Part shown: one piece after another, positions 27,641 to 36,807 of the stretch
Numbering within the stretch: the first letter of the stretch is position 1
Layout of the letters: the number at the start of each line of letters is the position of its first letter
NCBI RefSeq assembly: GCF_014636295.1
Contig: NZ_BMEC01000001.1
Coordinates: forward strand, 434,001 to 498,000
Origin: Marivirga lumbricoides
GTDB lineage: Bacteria > Bacteroidota > Bacteroidia > Cytophagales > Cyclobacteriaceae
Direction: 5' to 3'
Length of the DNA: 64,000 nt
Made by a program: the position numbers and the translations under genes
The notes under the pieces: generated by a model
Databases searched by the model: none
Told to the model about the DNA's origin: nothing
The model's input: only the letters and a program-made list of their open reading frames with translations

Positions 27641-28594
27641 TTAGTTTTTGATAGATTTTGGCATCCAACTGCCTGCTAATGAGAGAATATTTTTAATTGT
27701 ATAAGCTTTGGCTTCAGCTTTGCTCAATTGTTTAGACCAGGAAACCCTTTCAGCCGTTTCAGCTACTTTCCCTGTTGAATTGTACTCTGCGTAAAACACA
27801 GTTTTTTCTGCTTCAGGTCTTTTCCAGTTATGCCAGCCTTCGGGTCTTATTTTAGCGTCCATTTTTGTATTGATAAATACTGTTTTAGCATAGTCTCGCC
27901 ATGGCCTGCCCAGATAAACCTTTTCAGCCTCATCAGACACTTTGAGTTCACAATGAAGGAATACAAATCCGAATTGTTGATGAGGAGAAGTTGAAGCCGC
28001 AGTGATGTAAGAATCCTTTTTACATAGAATTACGCAGTTGTCAAAAACCGCTGTGGCAGGCCCGAAAATAAAATCAGTGGTTCCTTCAATAAAACAATTC
28101 CTGTAATACTGCCTGCTATTATCTACCCCGGCATACAATGTATCCTGATTGGCAATTATACGGCAGTTGTAAAACTCGGCACGATCAGCTTCTACATGCA
28201 AAGCTACTCCTTGCCCAACATCGCGGCCAGCTGTATTTTGAATGGTAATATTCTCTGCATAGAAATCATTCCCTTCTACCTTCATGGTGTAAGAATTAAA
28301 AGTATGAATGCCCTCCTGTCCTGAGTAATTGTCCCAGGTGATGATGGTATGCTCAGCGTCTTCACCAATGATGGAAATGTTGGTGCGCCACGAAGGAATG
28401 GTTACTTTCTCTTTGTAGATTCCATTTTTCAGATGAATTACTACACCTCCTGGTGCAAAAGCCCTTGAAGCATCAATTGCGGCTTGCAAAGAGGTGTACT
28501 CTCCGGAGCCATCAGCCGCCACAACCACTGTGGTTTGACAGAAGGCCGGAGTCAACGCAAACAAAAACAATATGATAAGTACCACTAATCTCAT
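27641..28594 (-). CDS. Pectinesterase (CE8), copy 1
   Basis: A 317-residue pectin methylesterase with signal peptide (1-20, ending AFCQ). All family motifs are present: GQGVALHV (127-134), NQDTLY (149-154), GTTDFIFG with catalytic Asp 174, and YLGRPWRDY (227-235) holding the substrate-binding Arg. It demethylates galacturonate residues, making homogalacturonan accessible to pectate lyases and GH28. It follows the DUF4861 gene by 8 bp. Compared with the second CE8 at 31492 the sequences are clearly diverged, so the two are probably not functionally redundant. Confidence 0.95.
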   Translation of the reverse strand: MRLVVLIILFLFALTPAFCQTTVVVAADGSGEYTSLQAAIDASRAFAPGGVVIHLKNGIYKEKVTIPSWRTNISIIGEDAEHTIITWDNYSGQEGIHTFNSYTMKVEGNDFYAENITIQNTAGRDVGQGVALHVEADRAEFYNCRIIANQDTLYAGVDNSRQYYRNCFIEGTTDFIFGPATAVFDNCVILCKKDSYITAASTSPHQQFGFVFLHCELKVSDEAEKVYLGRPWRDYAKTVFINTKMDAKIRPEGWHNWKRPEAEKTVFYAEYNSTGKVAETAERVSWSKQLSKAEAKAYTIKNILSLAGSWMPKSIKN

Positions 28595-28602
28595 TCCGCT
28601 GT

Positions 28603-29847
28603 TTATTTTTTAATAGTAACCACCAATGGACTGGCTAATTCTCTTGCAGTATTTTCTACGTACTTCAGAAAATCTTCTTCCGTAGTAATGCCTTCTTTTT
28701 CCAGTTCCCAGGCAGCCAGAAAATAGTAATCCACTGCATTATGTTGAGGTGTCAGTACTACGATATCGCTGTATTGATCAGCCGTGATTTGTTTGAGTGC
28801 TTCAGAAGGAAATAATACTGCTAAACCTAATTTATCATTGTTCAAACTCTGCCTTCCGTACGTGACGATGTATCCAAAGGCTTCAGAGGAACCTTTACTA
28901 GTGTAAATTTTTGCACTGTCAGCTTTTCCAATACCAGTCGCAAGATTGTCAGTATTTCCTTCGAAATCGATATGATGATGGGTTAGCCTTGAGCCGGCAT
29001 GAATGCTGTAGAAGGAAGTAATATCTAATTTTTTATCCGAAACTGACCATCCATAATAATTAGTTTTAACTGAAGAATAAATAGCTCCGTTTGCCAGGAT
29101 TTTGCTGTTAATGCTATCCGTTGAATCAATTCGGATAGCTTTTTCACCATCAAAATAAGCTGGTGAACCTATTCCTAAAGATTTACCTACTTTCAGCACA
29201 TCCATGCCCCAGTCACTCAATTCGTGATAGGAGTCAAAGCCATCCTGACCAGCATTTTGCAACACCATGTCGGTAGTGGTTTTCCCAAACACATCCGTTG
29301 CATTTCTCCAATCGAGGTAAAAACGATAGCCTACCAAGTCAGATTCCCAGCCCGGGCCTTCATAGCGGATATACCATGAATGATCAGTATGTTCATCCGG
29401 CACTCGTAAGCTATCCACATTTTTAAATGAGCCTCCTATGTATTCGCGACCTTTCCATTCACCACCTTCTTTAATAGAAAGCTCCGCCTGTGTACGTTTT
29501 GGGAAGCTTGATGCTGAATCCTTTGAAATGCCTTTTACAGTCAGTTTTTGAGTTTCCTCAGCCTCAATTTCCTCAATCAGAATCATTAATCCTGCATTTG
29601 GTCCCTCTTTGATCAATTGATGAGGAATCTCCTGCATTCCGGAATAAACTGCATAAGCTTCTGCTTCAGGAAAACTTGCTTCCAGTTCTTCTAAACTGAT
29701 AGTAATAGTACCACTAGCACGTGAAATATCCAGGGTATTTTGAACCTCCACTTCCATTTCGGAAGCTTTGTTGGTTTCTTTTTGTCCATTACAGGCTGCC
29801 AATACAGATAATACGATTATCGATACAAAGGGAAATATTCTTTTCAT
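28603..29847 (-). CDS. DUF4861-family lipoprotein
   Basis: A 414-residue predicted lipoprotein from ATG 29847 (leader MKRIFPFVSIIVLSVLAAC). The frame is open back to 29937, but that start would overlap the upstream GH43 gene by 71 bp and hide the signal. The body matches the DUF4861 family: WEGREYIGGSFKNVDSLRVP, DHSWYIRYEGPGWESDLVGY, RFYLDWRNATDVFGK and GMDVLKVGKSLGIGS. It is known mainly from its constant presence in pectin loci; its biochemical role is not established as far as I know. The all-beta character and Trp/Tyr-rich surface would suit a polysaccharide-active enzyme or binding protein. It sits between GH43 and CE8 in the operon. Confidence 0.85.
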   Translation of the reverse strand: MKRIFPFVSIIVLSVLAACNGQKETNKASEMEVEVQNTLDISRASGTITISLEELEASFPEAEAYAVYSGMQEIPHQLIKEGPNAGLMILIEEIEAEETQKLTVKGISKDSASSFPKRTQAELSIKEGGEWKGREYIGGSFKNVDSLRVPDEHTDHSWYIRYEGPGWESDLVGYRFYLDWRNATDVFGKTTTDMVLQNAGQDGFDSYHELSDWGMDVLKVGKSLGIGSPAYFDGEKAIRIDSTDSINSKILANGAIYSSVKTNYYGWSVSDKKLDITSFYSIHAGSRLTHHHIDFEGNTDNLATGIGKADSAKIYTSKGSSEAFGYIVTYGRQSLNNDKLGLAVLFPSEALKQITADQYSDIVVLTPQHNAVDYYFLAAWELEKEGITTEEDFLKYVENTARELASPLVVTIKK

Positions 29848-29866
29848 AGCATGGTGTTTTAATAGG

Positions 29867-31495
29867 TTATTCAGTGATCCGAAACCAGTCATAATCGGCA
29901 TATCCTGAATCATTAATTTTGTCTTTTCTTGTGGCAAAGATGCCTACTTTAGCTCCTATCCATCTTCCCGGTTTGGCTATTAATTCCTGGCCTGCCGCTT
30001 GATACTTTTTACCATTTTCACTGTAGCTGAAAGTACATCTACCACCTGATTTCACCTCAACTCGTAAATACAAAGTATTGGCATCCAATTTCTTAATTAC
30101 CTGCTCTTTCTCTACAGTTCCTCCACGGGCATCCTCCACTTTGCTAAAAATTAAATAGAGTCCATCCTCTTTAGAAACTATGGATAAGTGTGCATAATCC
30201 TCTCCCATGATCACCAGACCCGTTCTTTCATTTACCAATTTCTCGTTAGGAGTAAAAGTCACTTTTGTAGTTGCTGTAAATTCAGGTGCAGGAAATTTTT
30301 GCAACAATAAATTAGGTACAGACCATAAATTCACCGTTTCATGGGGTTCTTGAACAGTATACAAGCGTAGCACTTCTTTTTTAGGATAGAGAAAAGCCCA
30401 GGTAGCTTCCGGGTTGGCATGCCACTGCCATTGAAGCCCCAATTCCGTAGTATTAAATTCATCAGATTCTGAAGGACCAGCCTTAGCTCCTTCGGTATTT
30501 ACTTTAGGTTTTATATAGGTGCTAACAGGTTCACCTATTCCATCTCCATCTTTGTCCACCCCAATTATGGGCCAATCATTTTTCCACGTTACCGGCTGTA
30601 AATGCACCACTCTACCATAAGCTTCTTTATCCTGAAAATGTAAAAACCATGATTCTCCATTCTCCAGATTGATTAAGCCTCCCTGATGAGGGCCGTTGAT
30701 ATCGGTTTCACCCTGATGCATCACTATTTTTTCCTCATAAGGCCCCAATGGATTTTTAGAACGTAAAGCCAATTGCCAGCCTGTAGCAACCCCACCGGCA
30801 GGAGCCAAAATATAGTAATAACCATTCTGCTTGTAGAATTTAGGCCCTTCCACCGTAGGGTGTGCTTCATGACCATCAAAAACAATGGTTCCTTCGTCCA
30901 GCAGTTTAGTACCATCAGTACTCATTTTATTCACGACTAAAATACTCTTAATCCCTGCCCTACTACCTGCATAAGCATGCACCAAATAGGCATTTCCATC
31001 ATCATCCCAAAGGGGACTTGAATCTATTAACCCCTTGCCTTCCTGCACCAAAACAGGCGCTTCCCATGGGCCTTTGGGGTCTTTGGTTTTTACCCTATAA
31101 ATCCCGAAATCCGGATCTCCCCAGTAGATGTAAAATTCTCCATTGTGGTACCGGAAAGACGGTGCCCACACACCATTTCCATGTTGGGGTTTTGCAAAAT
31201 GCTCGAAAGGTGGAAGTCTGTCAATTGCATGACCTATAAGCGACCAATTCACCAAATCTTTAGAATGCAAAATGGGCAGGCCGGGAACCGCATTAAAGCT
31301 AGAGGAAGTCATATAAAAATCATCTCCCACCTTTACTACATCCGGATCGGAATAATCTGCATGCAGTACGGGGTTTTGGTATTTTCCATTACCTAAATCA
31401 GCCACCCAAACCTCTGATAGCTTTTGCTGTGCTGCCAGAGGTGCTACTATCAGTACATAAATGAAAATTATTATAACTGTTGATTTCAACTTCAT
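29867..31495 (-). CDS. Glycoside hydrolase family 43 (beta-xylosidase/alpha-L-arabinofuranosidase-like)
   Basis: A 542-residue secreted enzyme (signal peptide ending APLAAQ). The five-bladed propeller carries the GH43 triad: Asp in ADYSDPDVVK (D50, base), Asp in LIDSSPLWDDDG (D158, pKa modulator) and Glu in TVEGPKFY (E216, acid). A C-terminal beta-sandwich (about 335-540, with WQWHANPEATWAFLYP) is the usual second domain of the beta-xylosidase-like subfamilies. In this locus it probably removes arabinose or xylose from pectin side chains. Specificity cannot be read from sequence. Its start overlaps the stop of the CE8 gene by 4 bp. Confidence 0.92.
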   Translation of the reverse strand: MKLKSTVIIIFIYVLIVAPLAAQQKLSEVWVADLGNGKYQNPVLHADYSDPDVVKVGDDFYMTSSSFNAVPGLPILHSKDLVNWSLIGHAIDRLPPFEHFAKPQHGNGVWAPSFRYHNGEFYIYWGDPDFGIYRVKTKDPKGPWEAPVLVQEGKGLIDSSPLWDDDGNAYLVHAYAGSRAGIKSILVVNKMSTDGTKLLDEGTIVFDGHEAHPTVEGPKFYKQNGYYYILAPAGGVATGWQLALRSKNPLGPYEEKIVMHQGETDINGPHQGGLINLENGESWFLHFQDKEAYGRVVHLQPVTWKNDWPIIGVDKDGDGIGEPVSTYIKPKVNTEGAKAGPSESDEFNTTELGLQWQWHANPEATWAFLYPKKEVLRLYTVQEPHETVNLWSVPNLLLQKFPAPEFTATTKVTFTPNEKLVNERTGLVIMGEDYAHLSIVSKEDGLYLIFSKVEDARGGTVEKEQVIKKLDANTLYLRVEVKSGGRCTFSYSENGKKYQAAGQELIAKPGRWIGAKVGIFATRKDKINDSGYADYDWFRITE

Positions 31496-32460
31496 TCTTC
31501 CTGCTTTTCAATTTTCGGTAACCAATCGTTAAAAATATTCTTTAGCTGGTATTCCTGATCATCTTTCAATTGATGCGACCATGAGCTACGGTGAGAAGTA
31601 TCAGCGCCCGCTCCTGTATTGTTATATTCAGCATAAAATGAGGTGGATTCGGCTTCCGGTTTATTCCAGTTATGCCAGCCGGCAGCATGGATATGCGAGC
31701 CTAATTCACTGTTAATAATGACAGTTTTTGCAAAAGGTCGCCAGGGCCGGCCCAGATAAATATCGACTACTCCTTTTTCTGCAGTAAACCTGCAAGCAAT
31801 GAATACAAAGCCAAACTCAGTGCCCTCGGTGGTAGAAGCAGCTGTAATGTAATTGCCTCCTTTTTTGGAATGAATTTCGCAATTTTCAAATACTGCAGTA
31901 GACCAGCCGAATATAAAATCAGTAGTGCCCTCAATGTAGCAATTATAATAATATTGCCTGCTCTCTTTACCATGGGGATATAGCGTATCCTGAAAACCAA
32001 GGAATCTGCAATTTTCAAAAATCACCTGGTCACCATCCACTCTTACAGCCACAGCCTGACCTACAGGTCCTGCACTGTTCTCAAAAGTGATATTTTGTGC
32101 GTGGAAATTATCGCCAAAAACATAGAAAGTGGTGGAGCCTGTGGTGCCCATTTCTTCTCCAAACACGTTAGGCTTTGAAGCATAGTCATCATTGGTAATT
32201 ATTGTTTTTTCAACGCTTTCACCAATAAGGGTGACATTCGTTTTGGAAGTAGGCAGAATTAGTTTCTCCTTATAAACCCCATTTTTAATAAAAATTACGG
32301 TTTCCTTCTTTCTAAAATGGGGTACAGCATCAAAGGCTGCCTGAACAGTACTGAAATCACCTTTACCTGATGCATCTACTATGAAATCCGGTTTCTGAGC
32401 ATTAGCATTAAAAGAAAAGAAGGCTAGTAAAAGGGCAATATGGTAAATAAGTAACCTCAA
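31492..32460 (-). CDS. Pectinesterase (CE8), copy 2
   Basis: A 322-residue pectin methylesterase with signal peptide ending NANAQ. Motifs: GQAVAVRV (134-141), FQDTLY (156-161), GTTDFIFG (178-185, catalytic Asp) and YLGRPWRPF (235-243). An additional segment around residues 96-112 (NVFGEEMGTTGSTTF) is of a form seen in many Bacteroidota CE8 proteins and differs from the shorter copy at 27641. It is translationally coupled to GH105 (4-bp overlap) and to GH43 (4-bp overlap), so the three are produced together. Confidence 0.95.
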   Translation of the reverse strand: MRLLIYHIALLLAFFSFNANAQKPDFIVDASGKGDFSTVQAAFDAVPHFRKKETVIFIKNGVYKEKLILPTSKTNVTLIGESVEKTIITNDDYASKPNVFGEEMGTTGSTTFYVFGDNFHAQNITFENSAGPVGQAVAVRVDGDQVIFENCRFLGFQDTLYPHGKESRQYYYNCYIEGTTDFIFGWSTAVFENCEIHSKKGGNYITAASTTEGTEFGFVFIACRFTAEKGVVDIYLGRPWRPFAKTVIINSELGSHIHAAGWHNWNKPEAESTSFYAEYNNTGAGADTSHRSSWSHQLKDDQEYQLKNIFNDWLPKIEKQEE

Positions 32461-33695
32461 TTTTTATCTAATTTATGGTATTCCAGTGCAGCCATTATGT
32501 ACGGCCCCACACCTTTAGGATCATTATCTCTTTGTGGCTCACTGACATAATACTCATATGTTCCACTGCGGTAAGGCTCTCCACCCAAGCCAACAACAGC
32601 ACAAATGCTTGTAAGGCTAATCGTTCCATCCTGATTGGTTTCCACAAACTCTTTTGTAACATCTCTGAAAGATTGTTTCGCCTCCTCTGCTAATGAGGGC
32701 TCAAATATGCCCATATTGCTTCCTTTAAGTAGAAAATAAGCAAACATGCCGGAGGCTGAAGCTTCTAAATAATTACCTTCCCTGTCGGCCATATCTACCA
32801 CCTGGTACCAAACACCCGTGTTAACATCGCGGTATTTCAAAATGCCCTGTGCAAGTTTGTTGGCTATATTTACTATCATTCCTCTCTTAGGATGATCTAG
32901 AGGAAAGTATTCCAGCACATCTACCAATGCCATGCTAAACCAGCCTATGGATCTTCCCCAGAAGTGAGGAGAGAGTCCCGTTTCTTTATCGGCCCAATCC
33001 TGCTCCCTGCTTTCATCCCATCCATGATAATAAAGTCCACTGATGCTGTCATAGGCATACTTATCGATGAGGTAAATTTGATTGGCTACATCATCGAATA
33101 AAGCTTCTTCACTGTAATTCTTTGCATATTTCGCCAGAAAGGGAGAGCCCATGTAAAGTCCATCCAACCACATTTGGTGGGGGTACCTTTTCTTATGCCA
33201 AAAACCTCCTTCACTTGTGCGGGGATGCTCTGCCATCTGTTTCCTTAAAGTCTCTATAGCCAGCTTGTAATTTTCTTTACCTGTAACTTTGTACAATTCA
33301 ATTAAAAATTTCCCGGGATTTACCCTGTCAATGTTATAATCCGATAATTTGTAAGTTTTAATCTGCCCCTGTGCATTGATCATTGAGTCTGCATAGGCTT
33401 TGGCGTAATTAAAATACAATGAATCGTCTGTGGCTTCCCATACTTTCAACATAGCAGAGCAGACTAAACCATTAGTATATTCCCACTTGGGTTTCTCCCT
33501 GAAATCCAGGTACTGTGCATCAGGAACCCTCTTTATTTCAGAGGTGGCCATTTCTTTGGCCAAATTCAATCCATTGATGCTAATTGAATCACCTTTAGTT
33601 GCTTTGGCTTCATTTCCTGCCTTTTTAGACTCAGAGCAAGCCATTAGAAATATTGTTAGTAAAAAAATGGTGATTTTAGAATATGCTCTATGCAT
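32457..33695 (-). CDS. Unsaturated (rhamno)galacturonyl hydrolase, GH105, lipoprotein
   Basis: A 412-residue predicted lipoprotein (lipobox FLMAC, Cys 20) with the (alpha/alpha)6 barrel of GH105. The catalytic Asp lies in MWLDGLYMGSPF (D178), followed by GLYYHGWDESREQDWADKETGLSPHFWGRSIGWF described here in parts: the WDE and FWGR-GW segments are family hallmarks. It hydrates the 4,5-double bond left by pectate or rhamnogalacturonan lyases, releasing the unsaturated uronate that rearranges to 5-keto-4-deoxyuronate. This complements the PL1 and PL9 lyases of the same operon. It overlaps CE8 by 4 bp and follows PL1 by 11 bp. Confidence 0.94.
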   Translation of the reverse strand: MHRAYSKITIFLLTIFLMACSESKKAGNEAKATKGDSISINGLNLAKEMATSEIKRVPDAQYLDFREKPKWEYTNGLVCSAMLKVWEATDDSLYFNYAKAYADSMINAQGQIKTYKLSDYNIDRVNPGKFLIELYKVTGKENYKLAIETLRKQMAEHPRTSEGGFWHKKRYPHQMWLDGLYMGSPFLAKYAKNYSEEALFDDVANQIYLIDKYAYDSISGLYYHGWDESREQDWADKETGLSPHFWGRSIGWFSMALVDVLEYFPLDHPKRGMIVNIANKLAQGILKYRDVNTGVWYQVVDMADREGNYLEASASGMFAYFLLKGSNMGIFEPSLAEEAKQSFRDVTKEFVETNQDGTISLTSICAVVGLGGEPYRSGTYEYYVSEPQRDNDPKGVGPYIMAALEYHKLDKN

Positions 33696-33706
33696 GTTAA
33701 GGGATT

Positions 33707-35032
33707 TTAATCGACTAATTCATTTAAGTAAAGCTCAATATTGGTATACATCTTACTGATGCTAAACTGAGAAGCATCACTACTGTCTTCAGGATTGAGG
33801 TTGTGTTTCTTTTCCCATTTGTCCGGTATGCCATCCTGATCCGAATCATTCGGGGCTTTTTTGACTTTCAATTCCGGCCATCCTCCCACCTGCGTTTGTG
33901 AGTCAATAATTCCGTTTTCGCCAAAAGTAGCAGTCCCATTTTCCACCTCTTTAATAATTCGGACATCTACTGCGTCCCTGCAATAACTTGCACCTGCATT
34001 TTTCAAAACTGATTGATAAGCTTCTTCTGCAGACTGAATAGTACTTAATCTGATTACATCAAATGGTTTTTCAGCCTTTGCCGCTTCCGGGCTTTCACAC
34101 TGTACACCACCATTCCAGTTATGAGTAGTAACCTCCTGGCTTGCTGCTACAAAATTACCCGCCACGTAAAATTTACCGTAAGGCTCAGAAGGATTTACTA
34201 TTCTATCTCTTTTAGAATCCGAAGTGGCAGGGCCTGCTTTATAGTAATTATTCACCATATTATATTTGCCCTTCTCCCCGCCATAGGTACTATTATCACC
34301 CCAATTGTAGATTACATTATTGGTAAAGTCAACTAGCTCGTCTTCTGTATTTGGTGTAGTAGCTGAGCCGCTAAAACGAGGATTTCTACTGGTATGATGT
34401 GCAAATAGATTGTGATGAAAAGAAGCTCCAGTTCCGCCCCAGATCCCCCCATAACCGTGAGCTCCTTTTTGGTGTACCGAATTTTTTAAACTCTCGGAAA
34501 TTATACACCACTGCATGGTAAAGTTTGAGTTACGATAAAAAGAAGCACATTCATCAGTTGACCAGCTCACAGAGCAATGATCTATCATAACCTTGTTAGC
34601 TTTATTTCCCTTTAAAGCATCATCCTCCACTTTTTTTTCATCCCCTAGCCGAAAACGCATGTAGCGGATGATAACATTATCAGCTGATATTCTAAAAGGG
34701 TAGTTTTTTATGCAAATACCATCTCCGGGGGCGGATTGGCCAGCAATAGTTACATCACCATCATTAATAGGTAAATCTGATTCAAGTGCAATAGTACCTG
34801 AAACTGAAAAAGTGATAATCCTCTTGCCTTTGGTGTTGATAGCATGCCGCAGACTGCCCGGACCCGAATCGTTAAGGTTACTTACGATAAGCACCTGGCC
34901 TCCTCTACCTCCATTGGTAAATTTTCCAAATCCTTCCGCACCCGGAAAAGCTAGCTCTTGTGCTACTCCTGCACTAATTAGAAAAGTAACCAGGAGCAGA
35001 GAAGCAACTATTTTTGTTTTCAAGTATTTCAA
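33707..35032 (-). CDS. Pectate lyase family 1
   Basis: A secreted pectate lyase of about 441 residues that cuts polygalacturonate by beta-elimination. The mature part begins ELAFPGAEGFGKFTNGGRGGQV, the classic PL1 start (named in part only). The beta-helix contains VMIDHCSVSWSTDE (Ca-binding Asp) and RNPRFSGS with the catalytic Arg. The C-terminus has DSDQDGIPDKWEKKHNLNP, a dockerin-like calcium loop common in these lyases. No ATG precedes the signal peptide. The frame is open to a GTG at 35095, but that lies inside the terminator hairpin, so translation probably begins at TTG 35032 or TTG 35023. It is the first gene after the terminator and heads the enzyme part of the operon. Confidence 0.9.
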   Translation of the reverse strand: MKYLKTKIVASLLLVTFLISAGVAQELAFPGAEGFGKFTNGGRGGQVLIVSNLNDSGPGSLRHAINTKGKRIITFSVSGTIALESDLPINDGDVTIAGQSAPGDGICIKNYPFRISADNVIIRYMRFRLGDEKKVEDDALKGNKANKVMIDHCSVSWSTDECASFYRNSNFTMQWCIISESLKNSVHQKGAHGYGGIWGGTGASFHHNLFAHHTSRNPRFSGSATTPNTEDELVDFTNNVIYNWGDNSTYGGEKGKYNMVNNYYKAGPATSDSKRDRIVNPSEPYGKFYVAGNFVAASQEVTTHNWNGGVQCESPEAAKAEKPFDVIRLSTIQSAEEAYQSVLKNAGASYCRDAVDVRIIKEVENGTATFGENGIIDSQTQVGGWPELKVKKAPNDSDQDGIPDKWEKKHNLNPEDSSDASQFSISKMYTNIELYLNELVD

Positions 35033-35059
35033 TTGATTTGAATTTGAGTTGGATAAAAA

Positions 35060-35099
35060 TGTAAAAATTAGGTGCAGCTCTTTTAGAAGCCACACCTAA
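35060..35099 (-). terminator. Terminator-like hairpin between the SusCD module and the enzyme genes
   Basis: On the minus strand TTAGGTG-TG-GCT pairs with AGC-TG-CACCTAA (plus coordinates 35088-35099 and 35068-35079, two G-T wobbles in the middle) around an 8-nt loop and is followed by TTTTTACATTTTT. It starts 26 bp after the stop of the DUF5123-like gene and ends just before the PL1 start. It would reduce read-through so that susC, susD and the surface protein are made in excess over enzymes. Confidence 0.7.
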
Positions 35100-35124
35100 A
35101 TAACCTAAACAATTTAAACTATTA

Positions 35125-36663
35125 TTATCTCCAGCGTGGGTCACCTACTTGATTGTCAATTAATGTTTGATTAGTGATAGTGAAATCGTCATTTTCCGGA
35201 TCTTCAAAACCCGGATCAGCTTCTGTGGCATCAACTTCTGCAGGGTTGGTATATTCACTACCAGCTGCAAACAATACCGGACTATCAAAGTAATAATTGT
35301 TGCTATAGCTGGCATTAGCACTCATATCTCCAGACTTAGTCCAAAATCCACGTTCAGTATCTGGAATCCCTATACCTACAAATAAACAATTACTAACTTC
35401 AATAGAACCTCCACCACTAGCGCGAAAAAGACCTCTATTATTCCCATTATCTAATGTAGAGACTTTATAAAAAGTACAATTATTAACTACTACATCACTC
35501 TCTACTTGCATACGAATAAATGTTCTAAATGCATTTGCAAAAGTAGAGTTTTGCAATGTTAATGCTCCAACAGTACCACCTCTAAAATCAAACCCGTCAC
35601 CTGAATTACCAACAATATCATGCACATAACTATTGGAGACAGTTATTGATCCATAAGTACCGCTTCCTTGGTTGTAAATAAATCGATCCGCATAACCACT
35701 TACATCACAATCATCAATCAATAAAGTTTGAAGATTAAAATCAGTTGAAGTAGAATTGAAAAATTGCGACTCTCCTTCTCCTTTAAAAATTATACTCCTT
35801 ATTTCAACAGAACCCACACCAACACCACTTGTAAATTTACCATAAACAACTGGTCTATCGAATGGATATACTCCTCGTAAAGTAATTGACTTCTCCAAAT
35901 CTATGGTTAGTAAAGTTGAATCATTGCCATAATTTCCCGGAAACAAAGCCAACACATCACCCTCTGCCGCTGCTGCAATGATGGCTAACAAATCATCCTC
36001 AGGATAAACCGGGGTAGCATTTCCTATATCTACTAAGGTCTCAAATTCAACTAAGCCTCTTCTTTTAGAGCCATTAAATAATGTTGCGGTATAAAGCGTT
36101 GAGCCAGTTAAACCTTCAATAGTAGCTTCTCCTGCCTCCTTTTCATCTTCTGTGATTTGTCTGTTGATACTCCCCGGAGTAAGGGTAAAATTAGTCACTT
36201 CACTACCTGCTGGCCATCTAAAAGTAACACTAGTAGCAGCGATATCGCCACCTTCCAAAGGTTCCAGAATATTCTCTATAGCTGTCATAATAGCTACCTC
36301 AGCCCAACTGGATTCTTCTCCATCTTCTCTAACTGCTTTTACTCTTGCCGAATATTGAGTTTCCCCCTCAAAGTTTTCTCTTAATGGTAATGAATCAGGT
36401 GAAATGGAAACTGTTCTGATGATAGAATTAAAATCCAGACTATCCTGACTAAATTCCACTACATACTCACTAATATTCTCATTTACATTCCAGGACAACT
36501 CGATGGCTGTCTGGTTACGAACGAAAGCTCTTAAATTAACAGGGGCTAATGGCCTATCAAGGTTTAAATCGCTTATAACAGGATCTATATCATCTGAACA
36601 GGATAGCGTAAACATAGATAGCGCTATTACTGCCAGACCAATACTTTTAAATATATTTTTCAT
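35125..36663 (-). CDS. Surface lipoprotein with fibronectin III, DUF4957- and DUF5123-like domains
   Basis: A 512-residue predicted lipoprotein (lipobox FTLSC). Residues about 38-130 form a fibronectin type III domain (PVNLRAFVRNQTAIELSWN) and a second FnIII-like domain follows to about 205. From about 215 a parallel beta-helix starts with LLAIIAAAAEGDVLALFPGNY (DUF4957-like) and continues as DUF5123-like with SGDGFDFRGG, FANAFRTFIRMQ and NNRGLFRASGGG. No lyase catalytic Lys/Arg set is evident. It stands where SusE/SusF-type surface glycan-binding proteins are encoded, just after susD. I infer a pectin-binding surface protein; a cryptic lyase is the alternative. Confidence 0.8.
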   Translation of the reverse strand: MKNIFKSIGLAVIALSMFTLSCSDDIDPVISDLNLDRPLAPVNLRAFVRNQTAIELSWNVNENISEYVVEFSQDSLDFNSIIRTVSISPDSLPLRENFEGETQYSARVKAVREDGEESSWAEVAIMTAIENILEPLEGGDIAATSVTFRWPAGSEVTNFTLTPGSINRQITEDEKEAGEATIEGLTGSTLYTATLFNGSKRRGLVEFETLVDIGNATPVYPEDDLLAIIAAAAEGDVLALFPGNYGNDSTLLTIDLEKSITLRGVYPFDRPVVYGKFTSGVGVGSVEIRSIIFKGEGESQFFNSTSTDFNLQTLLIDDCDVSGYADRFIYNQGSGTYGSITVSNSYVHDIVGNSGDGFDFRGGTVGALTLQNSTFANAFRTFIRMQVESDVVVNNCTFYKVSTLDNGNNRGLFRASGGGSIEVSNCLFVGIGIPDTERGFWTKSGDMSANASYSNNYYFDSPVLFAAGSEYTNPAEVDATEADPGFEDPENDDFTITNQTLIDNQVGDPRWR

Positions 36664-36807
36664 GTGTGTATTATTTTAATTTTAATGATCACATGGAATT
36701 CGCAATAAATATTCTACTGGCATTTGATATAAATTAGCCATTTACTATTTATGCTCATTTCATCAGTATTAAATTTATAGTATTAAAAATTATTTCAGCC
36801 TTTAAGC

